64,000 bases of DNA, from the NCBI RefSeq assembly GCF_004366075.1, contig NZ_SODU01000002.1, forward strand, positions 1,070,647-1,134,646, given 5' to 3'. The notes below the pieces were generated by a model that was not told the origin of the DNA, made no database searches, and saw only the letters and a list, made by a program, of their open reading frames with translations. The translations under genes were made by a program, and so were the position numbers. Source of the DNA: Kribbella pratensis (lineage in GTDB: Bacteria > Actinomycetota > Actinomycetes > Propionibacteriales > Kribbellaceae). Below, in pieces: positions 34,743 to 42,171 of this stretch; the stretch's first letter is position 1; every line of letters starts with the position of its first letter.

Positions 34743-35725
34743 TCCACCCACCCCCGCTGCGCCGCCCGAACCCCCAGTTCAAACCGCCCCGAAGCCCCCA
34801 CCTGCCCACTCAACTTCGCCGCAATCCGCCGCACAGTCCGCAGAGAAACGCCCAACTTCCGGGCCACCTGCTCATCGGTAGCCCCATGCACCAACAGCCG
34901 CAGAAACTCAGCCTCCTGAGCACTGATCCCACCGCTCCGGGCACGCTGTTCCTCCACGAACGGCTCGAACCCCCGGTCCCAATAGCTCAGGTGCAGTTCC
35001 ATCGCCATCCGCACGACTGCCTGGCTGTGGTGCACGACAGCGCCAACCGCGTTGTCCTCGGGGTCGATCCCCATTACTGCCGACTCGTTGTCGAAGATGA
35101 TCAAACGAAACGGGACGGACGGTGCAATTCGAATCTGGCCGCCAAGGTCCACGATATATTGCAGGATCTCGCCCACCCCTGGTCGCTTCCAGTACGCCTC
35201 AGGGAACAGGTATCGAATCTCCACACCGCGCGCGAGATGTTCCCGGTCGGGAAACGTCTCGGGCTTCCAGCCGGCCGGGTCGGAATCTTGAAGGATGCCC
35301 CAGATTGATTTCTCCGGACGGAATCGTTGCATTCGCTGGTTGGCGAGTTCGCGTCCTTTGAGGATCTCGACATCTCGTGTCGTGCGCTGGACCAGGAAGT
35401 TTGCGAGGTCGGCGGTGAATTTATTGGCGGCGAGCTGGTCGGCCCGGAGTTGTGTGCTCAAGGCGTCGATTTCCTGCTGCCGACTTGCAGCCAGACGACC
35501 GAACGTGACCGCCGGATCCAGCGGATACTCGACGCCTTCCGTCCAGCTCGGCACCACGAAGCCGAGATCGCGTAGTTTCTGCAGATCGTGGGACAGTTGG
35601 TCCTCGCTGCGTCCCAGTTCGGCGGCGAGTTCATTCAGCCGGACTGCCTGCCCCAGCTCAGGTCGCTGCAGCAGGAGTCGGTAGACCGCGAGCAGATCCT
35701 CCGTGGGTCCTGAGGAGTCGAACAA
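34739..35725 (-). CDS. TrmB-like/LuxR-type regulator A
   Basis: 328 residues from ATG 35725, two bases after the stop of regulator B. An N-terminal winged-helix of TrmB-like pattern (VRLNELAAELGRSEDQLSHDLQKLRDLGFV) is followed by a coiled-coil-like segment (~75-125). A central domain contains LARGVEIRYLFPEAYW and VPFRLIIFDNESAVMGIDPED. A C-terminal LuxR-type HTH has EAEFLRLLVHGATDEQVARKLGVSLRTVRRIAAKL. It is a paralogue of the next gene. The central domain resembles the phospholipase-D-like/TrmB effector region of similar actinobacterial regulators; its ligand is unknown. Confidence 0.85.
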   Translation of the reverse strand: MFDSSGPTEDLLAVYRLLLQRPELGQAVRLNELAAELGRSEDQLSHDLQKLRDLGFVVPSWTEGVEYPLDPAVTFGRLAASRQQEIDALSTQLRADQLAANKFTADLANFLVQRTTRDVEILKGRELANQRMQRFRPEKSIWGILQDSDPAGWKPETFPDREHLARGVEIRYLFPEAYWKRPGVGEILQYIVDLGGQIRIAPSVPFRLIIFDNESAVMGIDPEDNAVGAVVHHSQAVVRMAMELHLSYWDRGFEPFVEEQRARSGGISAQEAEFLRLLVHGATDEQVARKLGVSLRTVRRIAAKLSGQVGASGRFELGVRAAQRGWVD

Positions 35726-35727
35726 CG

Positions 35728-36711
35728 TCAGACCCAGCCGCGCTTTGCGGCGGCCACCCCGAGTTCGAAGCGGCTGGCGGCGTCTAGGCGTTCGGAGAGG
35801 TTGGCGGTGATGCGGCGGGCGGTGCGGAGGGAGATGCCTAGGAGGCGGGCAACCTGTTCGTCTTTGGCGCCGCCGGCAAGCAGACGCAGCACCTCGGCCT
35901 CGTGAGGCGTCAGCGGCGTCTCGTCGTCGCGGTCGTCGGCGTCGAACATCTCCGTTGCGCGGGACCAGTAGGCGTCGAACAGGGCTAGGGCGACGGAGAC
36001 CACAGCGGGAGTGCGGTGGATCACCGCGCCGGCGGTCGGGTTCTCCGGATCCATCGGCATGACCGCGATCTCCTGGTCGAAGATCAGGAGCCGCATCGGC
36101 AACGTCGGCGTCACCCGTACCTCGCCACCGAGCCTGTGTATGGTCTCGGCGTACTCCACCGCCAGTTTCGAGGCGGTCATGCTCTGGAGGTACACGGTTC
36201 TCATCTTGATGCCGCGTCCCAGGAGCTCGAAGTCAGGCGACCGCTCCGCCCTCGGGACTGCGTCGTCAAAATGCGCTGGCACCAGGCCCCAAGAGGTGTC
36301 CTTGGTCTTTAGCGCGAGCTCTTCGATCCGACGTGAGGCGTTGGCGCGGCCTTTGAGGACCTCGACGTCCCCGCTGCTGCGAGATGTCAGTAACTCGTTG
36401 TACTGCTCTGCGATGACCTCGGCGGAGGCTTCGGCTTCTTTCAGCTCGCCGAGCGCCTTGTTCAGCTCGGTTCGCCGCCGTTCGGCCAGGCCGGTTAGGC
36501 CGACGCGAGGGTGGACTGCGTGTTCGCCTTCTGGGTTGGTCCAGGTCGGCACCAGAAGCTCCAGTCTTCGGAGCTGGTCCATCAGTTCTTCGACTTCGGC
36601 CGTCGAGCGATCTACTAGCGCGGCAATCTGCTCGGGCGTACTGTCTGGATGGCTGAGAAGGGCGTGATAGACCGCAAAAGTGGCTTCGTCCACCCCCAGC
36701 GGCTCCAGCAC
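35728..36711 (-). CDS. TrmB-like/LuxR-type regulator B
   Basis: 327 residues from GTG 36711, chosen for the SD GGAGGAG just upstream. Same design as regulator A: HTH (PEQIAALVDRSTAEVEELMDQLRRLELLV), helical linker (~65-115), effector domain (LLGRGIKMRTVYLQS, LPMRLLIFDQEIAVMPMDPEN) and LuxR HTH (EAEVLRLLAGGAKDEQVARLLGISLRTARR). The two are co-transcribed (2-bp gap) and divergent from the secreted peptide gene at 36813, 101 bp away. A peptide-responsive circuit is an inference from this layout. Confidence 0.85.
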   Translation of the reverse strand: MLEPLGVDEATFAVYHALLSHPDSTPEQIAALVDRSTAEVEELMDQLRRLELLVPTWTNPEGEHAVHPRVGLTGLAERRRTELNKALGELKEAEASAEVIAEQYNELLTSRSSGDVEVLKGRANASRRIEELALKTKDTSWGLVPAHFDDAVPRAERSPDFELLGRGIKMRTVYLQSMTASKLAVEYAETIHRLGGEVRVTPTLPMRLLIFDQEIAVMPMDPENPTAGAVIHRTPAVVSVALALFDAYWSRATEMFDADDRDDETPLTPHEAEVLRLLAGGAKDEQVARLLGISLRTARRITANLSERLDAASRFELGVAAAKRGWV

Positions 36712-36766
36712 GATCCTTCTCCTCCAGAAACTTGTCGGAACCGACCATATACAGAGTGCGTCGACA

Positions 36767-36796
36767 TTGAGCACCCAATGATGGTTTCGGATTATT
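36767..36796 (+). promoter_or_regulatory. Promoter of the secreted peptide gene
   Basis: TTGAGC (36767-36772), 18-bp spacer, ATTATT (36791-36796). The AT-rich patch stands out in this GC-rich region. On the other strand GTATAT (around 36747-36752) may serve regulator B, so the divergent promoters nearly touch. Confidence 0.55.
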
Positions 36797-36812
36797 TCTG
36801 AAGGGACGATAC

Positions 36813-36929
36813 GTGATCAAGAAGCTGCTGACGGTAGTCGGTGTTGCGCTGCTTCTCTTCGCGGCCACGCCCACGGTTTCGTTCGCCGCGCCGAGCAGCC
36901 CCGACTGCATCGGCCAGATCTGCTGGTAG
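36813..36929 (+). CDS. Secreted 38-residue peptide with C-x4-C pair
   Basis: GTG 36813, SD AAGGGA with a 6-base spacer, stop TAG 36927-36929. The precursor is MIKKLLTVVGVALLLF followed by AATPTVSFA, a textbook signal peptide with a cleavage motif (SFA, after residue 25). Predicted mature peptide: APSSPDCIGQICW, 13 residues with Cys7 and Cys12 able to form a five-membered disulfide loop and a C-terminal Trp. It has its own promoter and lies divergent to two paralogous regulators. It could be an extracellular signal, a processed natural product or a decoy; no modifying enzyme is adjacent. No family recognised. Confidence 0.75.
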   Translation: MIKKLLTVVGVALLLFAATPTVSFAAPSSPDCIGQICW

Positions 36930-36960
36930 GACGCTGGTAAGCCGCCATCGGCGCGTCCCG

Positions 36961-36966
36961 TAGACT
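36961..36966 (+). promoter_or_regulatory. -10 box TAGACT, leaderless start of purF
   Basis: TAGACT, six bases, then GTG 36973. It lies only 31 bp after the peptide gene's stop. Confidence 0.6.
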
Positions 36967-36972
36967 GCTGGT

Positions 36973-38535
36973 GTGGCTCGTGGCGATGGTCGGCTTACTC
37001 ATGAACTCGACCCGCAGGATCTGGGTCCGCAGGACGCTTGTGGCGTCTTCGGGGTCTGGGCGCCGGGGGAAGAGGTTGCCAAACTCACCTACTTCGGGCT
37101 CTATGCCTTGCAGCACCGGGGGCAGGAGTCGGCGGGGATCGCGGTCAGTAACGGGAGTCAGATTCTCGTCTACAAGGACATGGGGCTGGTCAGCCAGGCG
37201 TTCGACGAGGCGACTCTCGCCTCGCTCCGCGGGCACATCGCGATCGGCCACTGCCGGTACTCGACGACCGGGTCCAGCGTCTGGGCGAACGCGCAGCCGA
37301 CGTTCCGGTCCACCGCGACCGGATCGATCGCGCTCGGTCACAACGGCAACCTGACCAACACGAGTGAGCTCGCCGCCAGCCTGAACGGCGAAGGTGATCT
37401 CGATCTCGGTCTGGACGCCGACGTCGACCACGCGAAGGCCAACGCGAAGCACGGCGCGTCGAGCGACACCGACATCCTCACCTCGATGCTCGCCGGGTAC
37501 CCGGACCTGACCATCGAGCAGGCGGCCGCGAAGATCCTCCCGAAGGTCAAGGGCGCGTTCAGCCTGGTCTTCATGGACGAGAACACGCTGTACGGCGCCC
37601 GCGACCCGCAGGGCATCCGCCCGCTGGTCCTCGGCCGGCTGGAGCGCGGCTGGGTGATCGCCAGCGAGACCGCGGCCCTGGACATCGTCGGCGCGAGCTT
37701 CATCCGCGAGGTCGAGCCCGGTGAGATCGTCGCGATCGACGCCGAAGGGCTCCGCTCGACCAAGTTCGCCGAGCCGGACCCGAAGGGCTGCCTGTTCGAG
37801 TTCGTCTACCTGGCCCGCCCGGACACCCAGATCTCCGGCCAGCGGATCCATTCCACCCGGGTCGAGATCGGCCGCCGGCTGGCGCGCGAGCACCCCGCCG
37901 ACGCCGACCTCGTCATCGCCACCCCGGAGTCCGGCGTACCGGGCGCGATCGGGTACGCCGAAGAGTCGGGCATCCCGTACGGGGCAGGCCTGGTCAAGAA
38001 CGCGTACGTCGGCCGCACCTTCATCCAGCCGAGCCAGACGATCCGCCAGCTCGGTATCCGCCTGAAGCTGAATCCGCTGCGCGAGGTGATCGAGGGCAAG
38101 CGCCTGGTCGTGGTGGACGACACGATCGTCCGCGGCAACACCCAGCGCGCCGTCATCCGGATGCTCCGCGAGGCCGGCGCGAAGGAGATCCACGTCCGGA
38201 TCACCGCGCCGCCGGTGAAGTGGCCGTGCTTCTACGGCATCGACTTCGCCAGCCGCGCCGAGCTGATCGCGAACGGCCTGAACACCGAGGAGATCTGCCG
38301 CTCGCTCGGCGCCGACTCGCTCGGTTACATCAGCCTGGACGTCCTGGTCGAAGCCACCACGGTGCCGAAGGAACGACTCTGCCGGGCCTGCTTCGACGGG
38401 GTCTACCCGGTCGCGCTGCCGGACCCGGAGCACCTCGGCAAGCACCTGCTCGAGCTGCCGGTGGCCACCGACGTCGACGGCCTGGCCACGGTCTCCGGCG
38501 GAGCCGGCGCCGCGGACGCGCTCAGCCGTCCGTAG
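36973..38535 (+). CDS. purF: Amidophosphoribosyltransferase
   Basis: 520 residues. Propeptide before Cys23 (DACGVFGVW), the nucleophile of the glutaminase domain exposed on maturation. HRGQESAGIAV, GHCRYSTTGSS and NGNLTN complete the N-terminal hydrolase. The phosphoribosyltransferase half has the PRPP loop VVVDDTIVRGNTQ. Cysteines in PPVKWPCFYGID and RLCRACFDG fit the Fe-S form of the Bacillus/actinobacterial type. It catalyses the first committed step of purine synthesis (PRPP plus glutamine to phosphoribosylamine). Adjacent purM supports the assignment. Confidence 0.97.
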   Translation: MARGDGRLTHELDPQDLGPQDACGVFGVWAPGEEVAKLTYFGLYALQHRGQESAGIAVSNGSQILVYKDMGLVSQAFDEATLASLRGHIAIGHCRYSTTGSSVWANAQPTFRSTATGSIALGHNGNLTNTSELAASLNGEGDLDLGLDADVDHAKANAKHGASSDTDILTSMLAGYPDLTIEQAAAKILPKVKGAFSLVFMDENTLYGARDPQGIRPLVLGRLERGWVIASETAALDIVGASFIREVEPGEIVAIDAEGLRSTKFAEPDPKGCLFEFVYLARPDTQISGQRIHSTRVEIGRRLAREHPADADLVIATPESGVPGAIGYAEESGIPYGAGLVKNAYVGRTFIQPSQTIRQLGIRLKLNPLREVIEGKRLVVVDDTIVRGNTQRAVIRMLREAGAKEIHVRITAPPVKWPCFYGIDFASRAELIANGLNTEEICRSLGADSLGYISLDVLVEATTVPKERLCRACFDGVYPVALPDPEHLGKHLLELPVATDVDGLATVSGGAGAADALSRP

Positions 38536-38556
38536 TACTTCTAGGGAGAACAGAAC

Positions 38557-39630
38557 GTGAGTCAAGGCGCGAGTTACGCCGCTGCCGGGGTCGACATCGA
38601 GGCCGGTGACCGGGCCGTCGAGCTGATGAAGGAGTGGGTGGCGAAGGCGACCCGTCCCGAGGTGGTCGGCGGGCTCGGCGGATTCGCCGGGTTGTTCGAC
38701 GCGACCGCGCTGACGTCGTACCGGCGGCCGCTGCTGGCGACGTCGACGGACGGGATCGGGACCAAGGTCGCGATCGCGCAGAAGCTCGGCAAGCACGACA
38801 CGATCGGGTTCGACCTGGTCGGGATGGTCGTTGACGACCTGGTCGTGTGCGGCGCGGAGCCCTTGTTCATGACCGACTACATCTGCACCGGCAAGGTCGT
38901 GCCGGAGACGATCGCGCAGATCGTGAAGGGCATCGCGGAGGCGTGTGTCGAGGCCGGTACGGCGCTCGTCGGCGGAGAGACCGCGGAACACCCGGGGCTG
39001 CTGGAGCCGGACGAGTACGACGTTGCGGGTGCGGCGACCGGTGTGGTCGAGGCCGACGAGGTGCTCGGCGCGGAGCGGGTGCGCGAAGGGGACGTCGTAT
39101 TGGCGATGGCGTCGTCGGGACTGCACTCCAACGGATACAGCCTGGTGCGGCACGTGTTCTTCGACCGCGCGAGGTGGGAGCTGGACCGGGTCGTGCCGGA
39201 ATTGGGTACGACGCTCGGTGAGGTCCTGCTGACGCCGACGCGGGTGTACGCCAAGCACTGCCTGGAGCTGATCCAGGAGCTGAACGGTGATGACGACAAG
39301 CCGCTGCACGCGATGTCGCACATCACTGGTGGCGGCTTCGCCGCGAACCTGGCACGGGTGATCCCGGACCAGCTGTCCGTGCGGATCGACCGCTCGACGT
39401 GGACGCCCGCACCGATCTTCGGGCTCGTCGGGCTACTCGGCGACGTGGCACTGCCCGAGCTCGAGAAGACGCTGAACATGGGCGCCGGCATGGTCGCAGT
39501 ACTGGACCGGTCGGCCGCTGACGCCGCCGTTCAGGCGCTGGCCGCCCGTGACATCCCCGCCTGGATCTGCGGCGAAGTCGGCACGACTCCTGGCGGCACC
39601 GTCACCCTGGAAGGCACCTACGCCAAGTAG
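38557..39630 (+). CDS. purM: Phosphoribosylformylglycinamidine cyclo-ligase
   Basis: 357 residues from GTG 38557, SD AGGGAGA. The AIRS-kinase fold shows GASYAAAGVDIEAGDRAVELM, STDGIGTKVAIAQK, VGMVVDDLVVCGAEPLFMTDY, GGETAEHPG and AMSHITGGGFAANL. It closes the imidazole ring (FGAM to AIR) using ATP. It lies 21 bp after purF, forming one unit; the pair supplies steps 1 and 5 of purine synthesis. Confidence 0.97.
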   Translation: MSQGASYAAAGVDIEAGDRAVELMKEWVAKATRPEVVGGLGGFAGLFDATALTSYRRPLLATSTDGIGTKVAIAQKLGKHDTIGFDLVGMVVDDLVVCGAEPLFMTDYICTGKVVPETIAQIVKGIAEACVEAGTALVGGETAEHPGLLEPDEYDVAGAATGVVEADEVLGAERVREGDVVLAMASSGLHSNGYSLVRHVFFDRARWELDRVVPELGTTLGEVLLTPTRVYAKHCLELIQELNGDDDKPLHAMSHITGGGFAANLARVIPDQLSVRIDRSTWTPAPIFGLVGLLGDVALPELEKTLNMGAGMVAVLDRSAADAAVQALAARDIPAWICGEVGTTPGGTVTLEGTYAK

Positions 39631-39751
39631 GCCGCTGCACAGCCGCCGCCTGCGAGCGGGTCGCTATCGAGCCGTCCGACGCCTCGGACTGCTGGAATCG
39701 CCGATCCGCCACAGGCGGTGCTGTGTGAAAATTCGTCGGGCGCACGGTGAA

Positions 39752-39782
39752 CTGCTCAGGCACCCCGAAGGGCGCTGAGCAG
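39752..39782 (+). terminator. Hairpin between convergent purM and DUF3073
   Basis: CTGCTCAG (39752-39759) pairs with CTGAGCAG (39775-39782). A competing palindrome GCTGAGCAGCTCAGC starts within the 3' arm. The 39631-39751 stretch also has a loose long-range stem (CACAGC...GCTGTG) and no gene. Confidence 0.6.
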
Positions 39783-39802
39783 CTCAGCCGGGCTGATATT
39801 GC

Positions 39803-39988
39803 TTACCGACGGGGGTGGTAGTCGTCGGCGTCGTCTCCGTCGCCGTCGTTCTCGCCGTTCGCAGAACGGTCGCCACCCTGGTCACCGGACAGCTCTCGCT
39901 TGAGCTGGTCCAAGTCGGTGTCCCAGGTGCGGTACTTCAGGTCGCGTGCGACCTTCGTCTGCTTGGCCTTTGCACGGCCGCGCCCCAT
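39803..39988 (-). CDS. DUF3073 small protein
   Basis: 61 residues from ATG 39988; SD-like GAGGGGG upstream. The signature MGRGRAKAKQTKVARDLKY is followed by YRTWDTDLDQLKREL and an acidic, Asp-rich tail (GDGDDADDYHPRR). This family is restricted to actinobacteria and commonly lies beside purM, as here. A basic head and acidic tail suggest nucleic-acid or ribosome association, but function is unknown. Confidence 0.9.
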   Translation of the reverse strand: MGRGRAKAKQTKVARDLKYRTWDTDLDQLKRELSGDQGGDRSANGENDGDGDDADDYHPRR

Positions 39989-40139
39989 AGCGTCGACCCC
40001 CTCGCACAAGTCAACCGGGTACGCTGCGTGGCGCCCACGGATCAGTCGTCAGTAATCGTGGTTCAAGGATACCCGGAGCGGCGGATCGACACACGCACCG
40101 CCCCCTGGCCGGACCCGGCAGAGGTCCGAGCACCGCGTC

Positions 40140-40179
40140 GGCGGGGCGGGCCGGCCCCCTCGAACCAGCCCGCCCCGCC
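40140..40179. terminator. Strong GC hairpin before ABC permease end
   Basis: Perfect 12-bp stem GGCGGGGCGGGC / GCCCGCCCCGCC (40140-40151, 40168-40179), 13 bases beyond the permease stop on the minus strand. It likely ends the ABC operon; it may also stop reading from the other side. Confidence 0.75.
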
Positions 40180-40192
40180 GCCTTCGGCCCCG

Positions 40193-40996
40193 CTACTTGA
40201 CCTCGCGACGTGAGCTTGCCCACAGTCCGACGATGGTCGGAAGAACGATCCAGACCCCCACCGCGACCAGCGTCTCGGGCACCATCCCGTGCAGATCGCG
40301 CTCCGCGATCCGGCCGAGCGCGCCGAACACGTCGAGCCAGTTCGCGTTGTCCTTGAACAGCGCCGGCCCGGCCAGGGACCACGCGGTCGGCGCGATGAAG
40401 AACGCCAGGATCGCGACCGCGGTCTGCGGGATGACGGCACCGAAGGCGGCGCCCATCACGACGTTCAGCGCGACGGTCAGGTAGGCCCCGGCGAGCTGCC
40501 CGCCGAGATCGGGGTACGACGCCGCGTGGTCGGTGACTGCACCGGCCAGCGCCGTACTCGCGAGCGCCAGGCCGACGACCGCGGTCATCACGACCACGCT
40601 CAGCACGACAGCGGAGACGAACTTGGCCAGCTGGACGCGGACCCGGCGCGGGGACAGCGTGAACGTGGTCAGCGCGGTCCGCTGGGTCCACTCCGACGTC
40701 ATCGCCATCACGCCGATCACCGGCAGCAGCAGCATCACACCGGTGGACGCGGCGCCGAGGAACCCGTCGAAGCCGGCGTCGCCCTTCGGCAGGTGCGTGA
40801 ACTGCCAGGCCAGCGCCGCGAGCGCGAGCAGCAGGACCGCGGCGATCAGGACCCGGCCGCTGCGGGTGTTGACGGACTTGCGGAGCTCGATGGTGACGAG
40901 CTTCAGGAAGGACTGACCGCGCGCGGGCGGCAGACTGGTCGCCACCTCGCTGCGGTGCTTGGCGGTTGTGGGCGCGACGTCGGTCACGGTGGTCAT
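40193..40996 (-). CDS. ABC-2 type transporter permease
   Basis: 267 residues from ATG 40996, whose ATGA overlaps the leader peptide stop. Six hydrophobic segments: SGRVLIAAVLLLALAALAW, FLGAASTGVMLLLPVIGVMAM, then FVSAVVLSVVVMTAVVGLAL, LTVALNVVMGAAFGA, VAILAFFIAPTAW and a last one near LVAVGVWIVLPTIVG. This is the ABC-2 permease layout (MTSEWTQRTALTTFTLSPRR after helix 2). It forms an exporter with the ATPase upstream. Start codon and SD are inside the hairpin at 40991-41081, so its synthesis should depend on leader translation. Confidence 0.88.
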   Translation of the reverse strand: MTTVTDVAPTTAKHRSEVATSLPPARGQSFLKLVTIELRKSVNTRSGRVLIAAVLLLALAALAWQFTHLPKGDAGFDGFLGAASTGVMLLLPVIGVMAMTSEWTQRTALTTFTLSPRRVRVQLAKFVSAVVLSVVVMTAVVGLALASTALAGAVTDHAASYPDLGGQLAGAYLTVALNVVMGAAFGAVIPQTAVAILAFFIAPTAWSLAGPALFKDNANWLDVFGALGRIAERDLHGMVPETLVAVGVWIVLPTIVGLWASSRREVK

Positions 40997-41081
40997 CGGG
41001 CCTCCTGGCCTGGACTGAGGAGCGTAGGGAGCGAAGCGACTGGAGCGACGAGGGAAGGCCAGGAGCAAAAGCCCGATGACC
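40991..41081 (-). promoter_or_regulatory. SD/start-codon sequestering hairpin, copy 2
   Basis: Minus-strand RNA. 41081-41071 pairs perfectly with 41001-40991 (11 bp with the permease ATG). 41065-41056 pairs perfectly with 41011-41002 (10 bp containing AGGAG of the SD). A 5-nt bulge (41070-41066) lies on the leader side only and the loop is 44 nt. Compared with copy 1 one pair is swapped (G-C to C-G), one is C-G to U-A, and an A.C mismatch becomes G-C. Confidence 0.75.
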
Positions 41082-41115
41082 CGCCGCGCCGGAGGCGTGG
41101 CATCAGTACTGTCAT
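40993..41115 (-). CDS. 40-residue leader peptide, copy 2, between ABC ATPase and permease
   Basis: ATG 41115 with a good SD (GGAG, six bases) 26 bp after the ATPase stop; TGA 40995-40993 overlaps the permease start. It begins MTVLMPRLRR, contains GGSSGFCSW then PSLVAPVASL and LLSPG, and ends QEAR. The better SD and fully paired hairpin make this the cleaner copy. The hydrophobic middle could be a nascent-chain signal. Together with copy 1 it shows an element reused before unrelated membrane proteins. Confidence 0.65.
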   Translation of the reverse strand: MTVLMPRLRRGGSSGFCSWPSLVAPVASLPTLLSPGQEAR

Positions 41116-41141
41116 AGAAGTCTCCAGAGAATTCGAGATGA

Positions 41142-42029
41142 TCAGGCGGCTGTGGCGACGGGCGTGGTCAGCTGGAAGAACAGGTCCTCCAGGCCGGCGC
41201 CGTCGCTCTGGCGGAGTTCGAGAAGGATCTGACCGGCAGCGGCGGCGGCGCGCCCGACCTGCTCGGCGGTGGCGTCGACGCGCAGCGCGCCGTCGTGCAG
41301 CGGCTCGAGGTTCAGGCCGGCAGCGGTCAGGGCCTCGTTCAGGCCGATCGGGTCGAGTCCGCGGACGAGTGTGCCGGAACCGGCCAGCAGCTCCTCCAGT
41401 GAACCGTCGGCGACGATCCGGCCGCCGCCGATGACGACCAGCCGGTCGACTGTCGCCTGCACCTCGCCCAGCAGGTGGCTGGACAGGATCACCGTGCCGC
41501 CGCGGGACGCGAAGTCCTGCAGCAGTCCGCGCATCCAGCGGATGCCTTCCGGGTCCATTCCGTTCGCAGGCTCGTCGAGGATCAGTACGGCGGGGTCGCC
41601 GAGCAGCGCGCTGGCGATACCGAGCCGCTGCCGCATACCGAGCGAATACTGACCGACTCGGCGCTTCGCGGCGTGGCCGAGTCCGACCGCCTCGAGCATC
41701 TCGTCGGCGCGGGTCTTCGGCACGCCGAGCAGGCTCGCGTTCAGCAGCAGCGTCTCGCGGCCGGTGCGGCCCGGGTGCTGCGCGGCGGCGTCCAGCATGA
41801 CCCCGACGACACGGCCCGGGTTCGGCAGGTCGGCGTACCGCTTGCCGGTGATGGTGGCGGTGCCGGAGGTCGGCGGCGTCAGCCCGGTGAGCATCCGCAG
41901 CGTCGTGGACTTGCCGGCGCCGTTCGGGCCGAGGAAGCCGGTGATGCTGCCGGGCTGAACGGTGAACGACACGTCCTGGACAGCCGTGGTGCTGCCGTAG
42001 CGCTTGGTCAGGTTCTCGACGGTGATCAT
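41142..42029 (-). CDS. ABC transporter ATP-binding protein
   Basis: 295 residues from ATG 42029. Walker A FLGPNGAGKSTTLRML, Q-loop region ITGKRYADLPNPG, signature YSLGMRQRLGIASALL, Walker B AVLILDEPANGMDPEG and switch His in ILSSHLLGEV. A ~70-residue C-terminal extension follows, as in ABC-2 (drug or antibiotic) exporters. It pairs with the permease at 40193; the leader peptide and hairpin sit between them. Divergent from a two-component system 142 bp away. Confidence 0.94.
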   Translation of the reverse strand: MITVENLTKRYGSTTAVQDVSFTVQPGSITGFLGPNGAGKSTTLRMLTGLTPPTSGTATITGKRYADLPNPGRVVGVMLDAAAQHPGRTGRETLLLNASLLGVPKTRADEMLEAVGLGHAAKRRVGQYSLGMRQRLGIASALLGDPAVLILDEPANGMDPEGIRWMRGLLQDFASRGGTVILSSHLLGEVQATVDRLVVIGGGRIVADGSLEELLAGSGTLVRGLDPIGLNEALTAAGLNLEPLHDGALRVDATAEQVGRAAAAAGQILLELRQSDGAGLEDLFFQLTTPVATAA

Positions 42030-42159
42030 GACATCGAGTCAACCGTCACCGACCCCGGTCGCACATCGGACGAGCGGCTGTCGTCACCCCCTACGAAAGT
42101 CGTCGGATCGGCCCTGGAACCCACCCGGAAGAGGGACGTGATCGCGTCGGCCGTCGAAC

Positions 42160-42165
42160 TACAGT
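42160..42165 (+). promoter_or_regulatory. -10 box TACAGT, leaderless start of histidine kinase
   Basis: TACAGT, six bases, then ATG 42172. Confidence 0.55.
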
Positions 42166-42171
42166 GACGGA

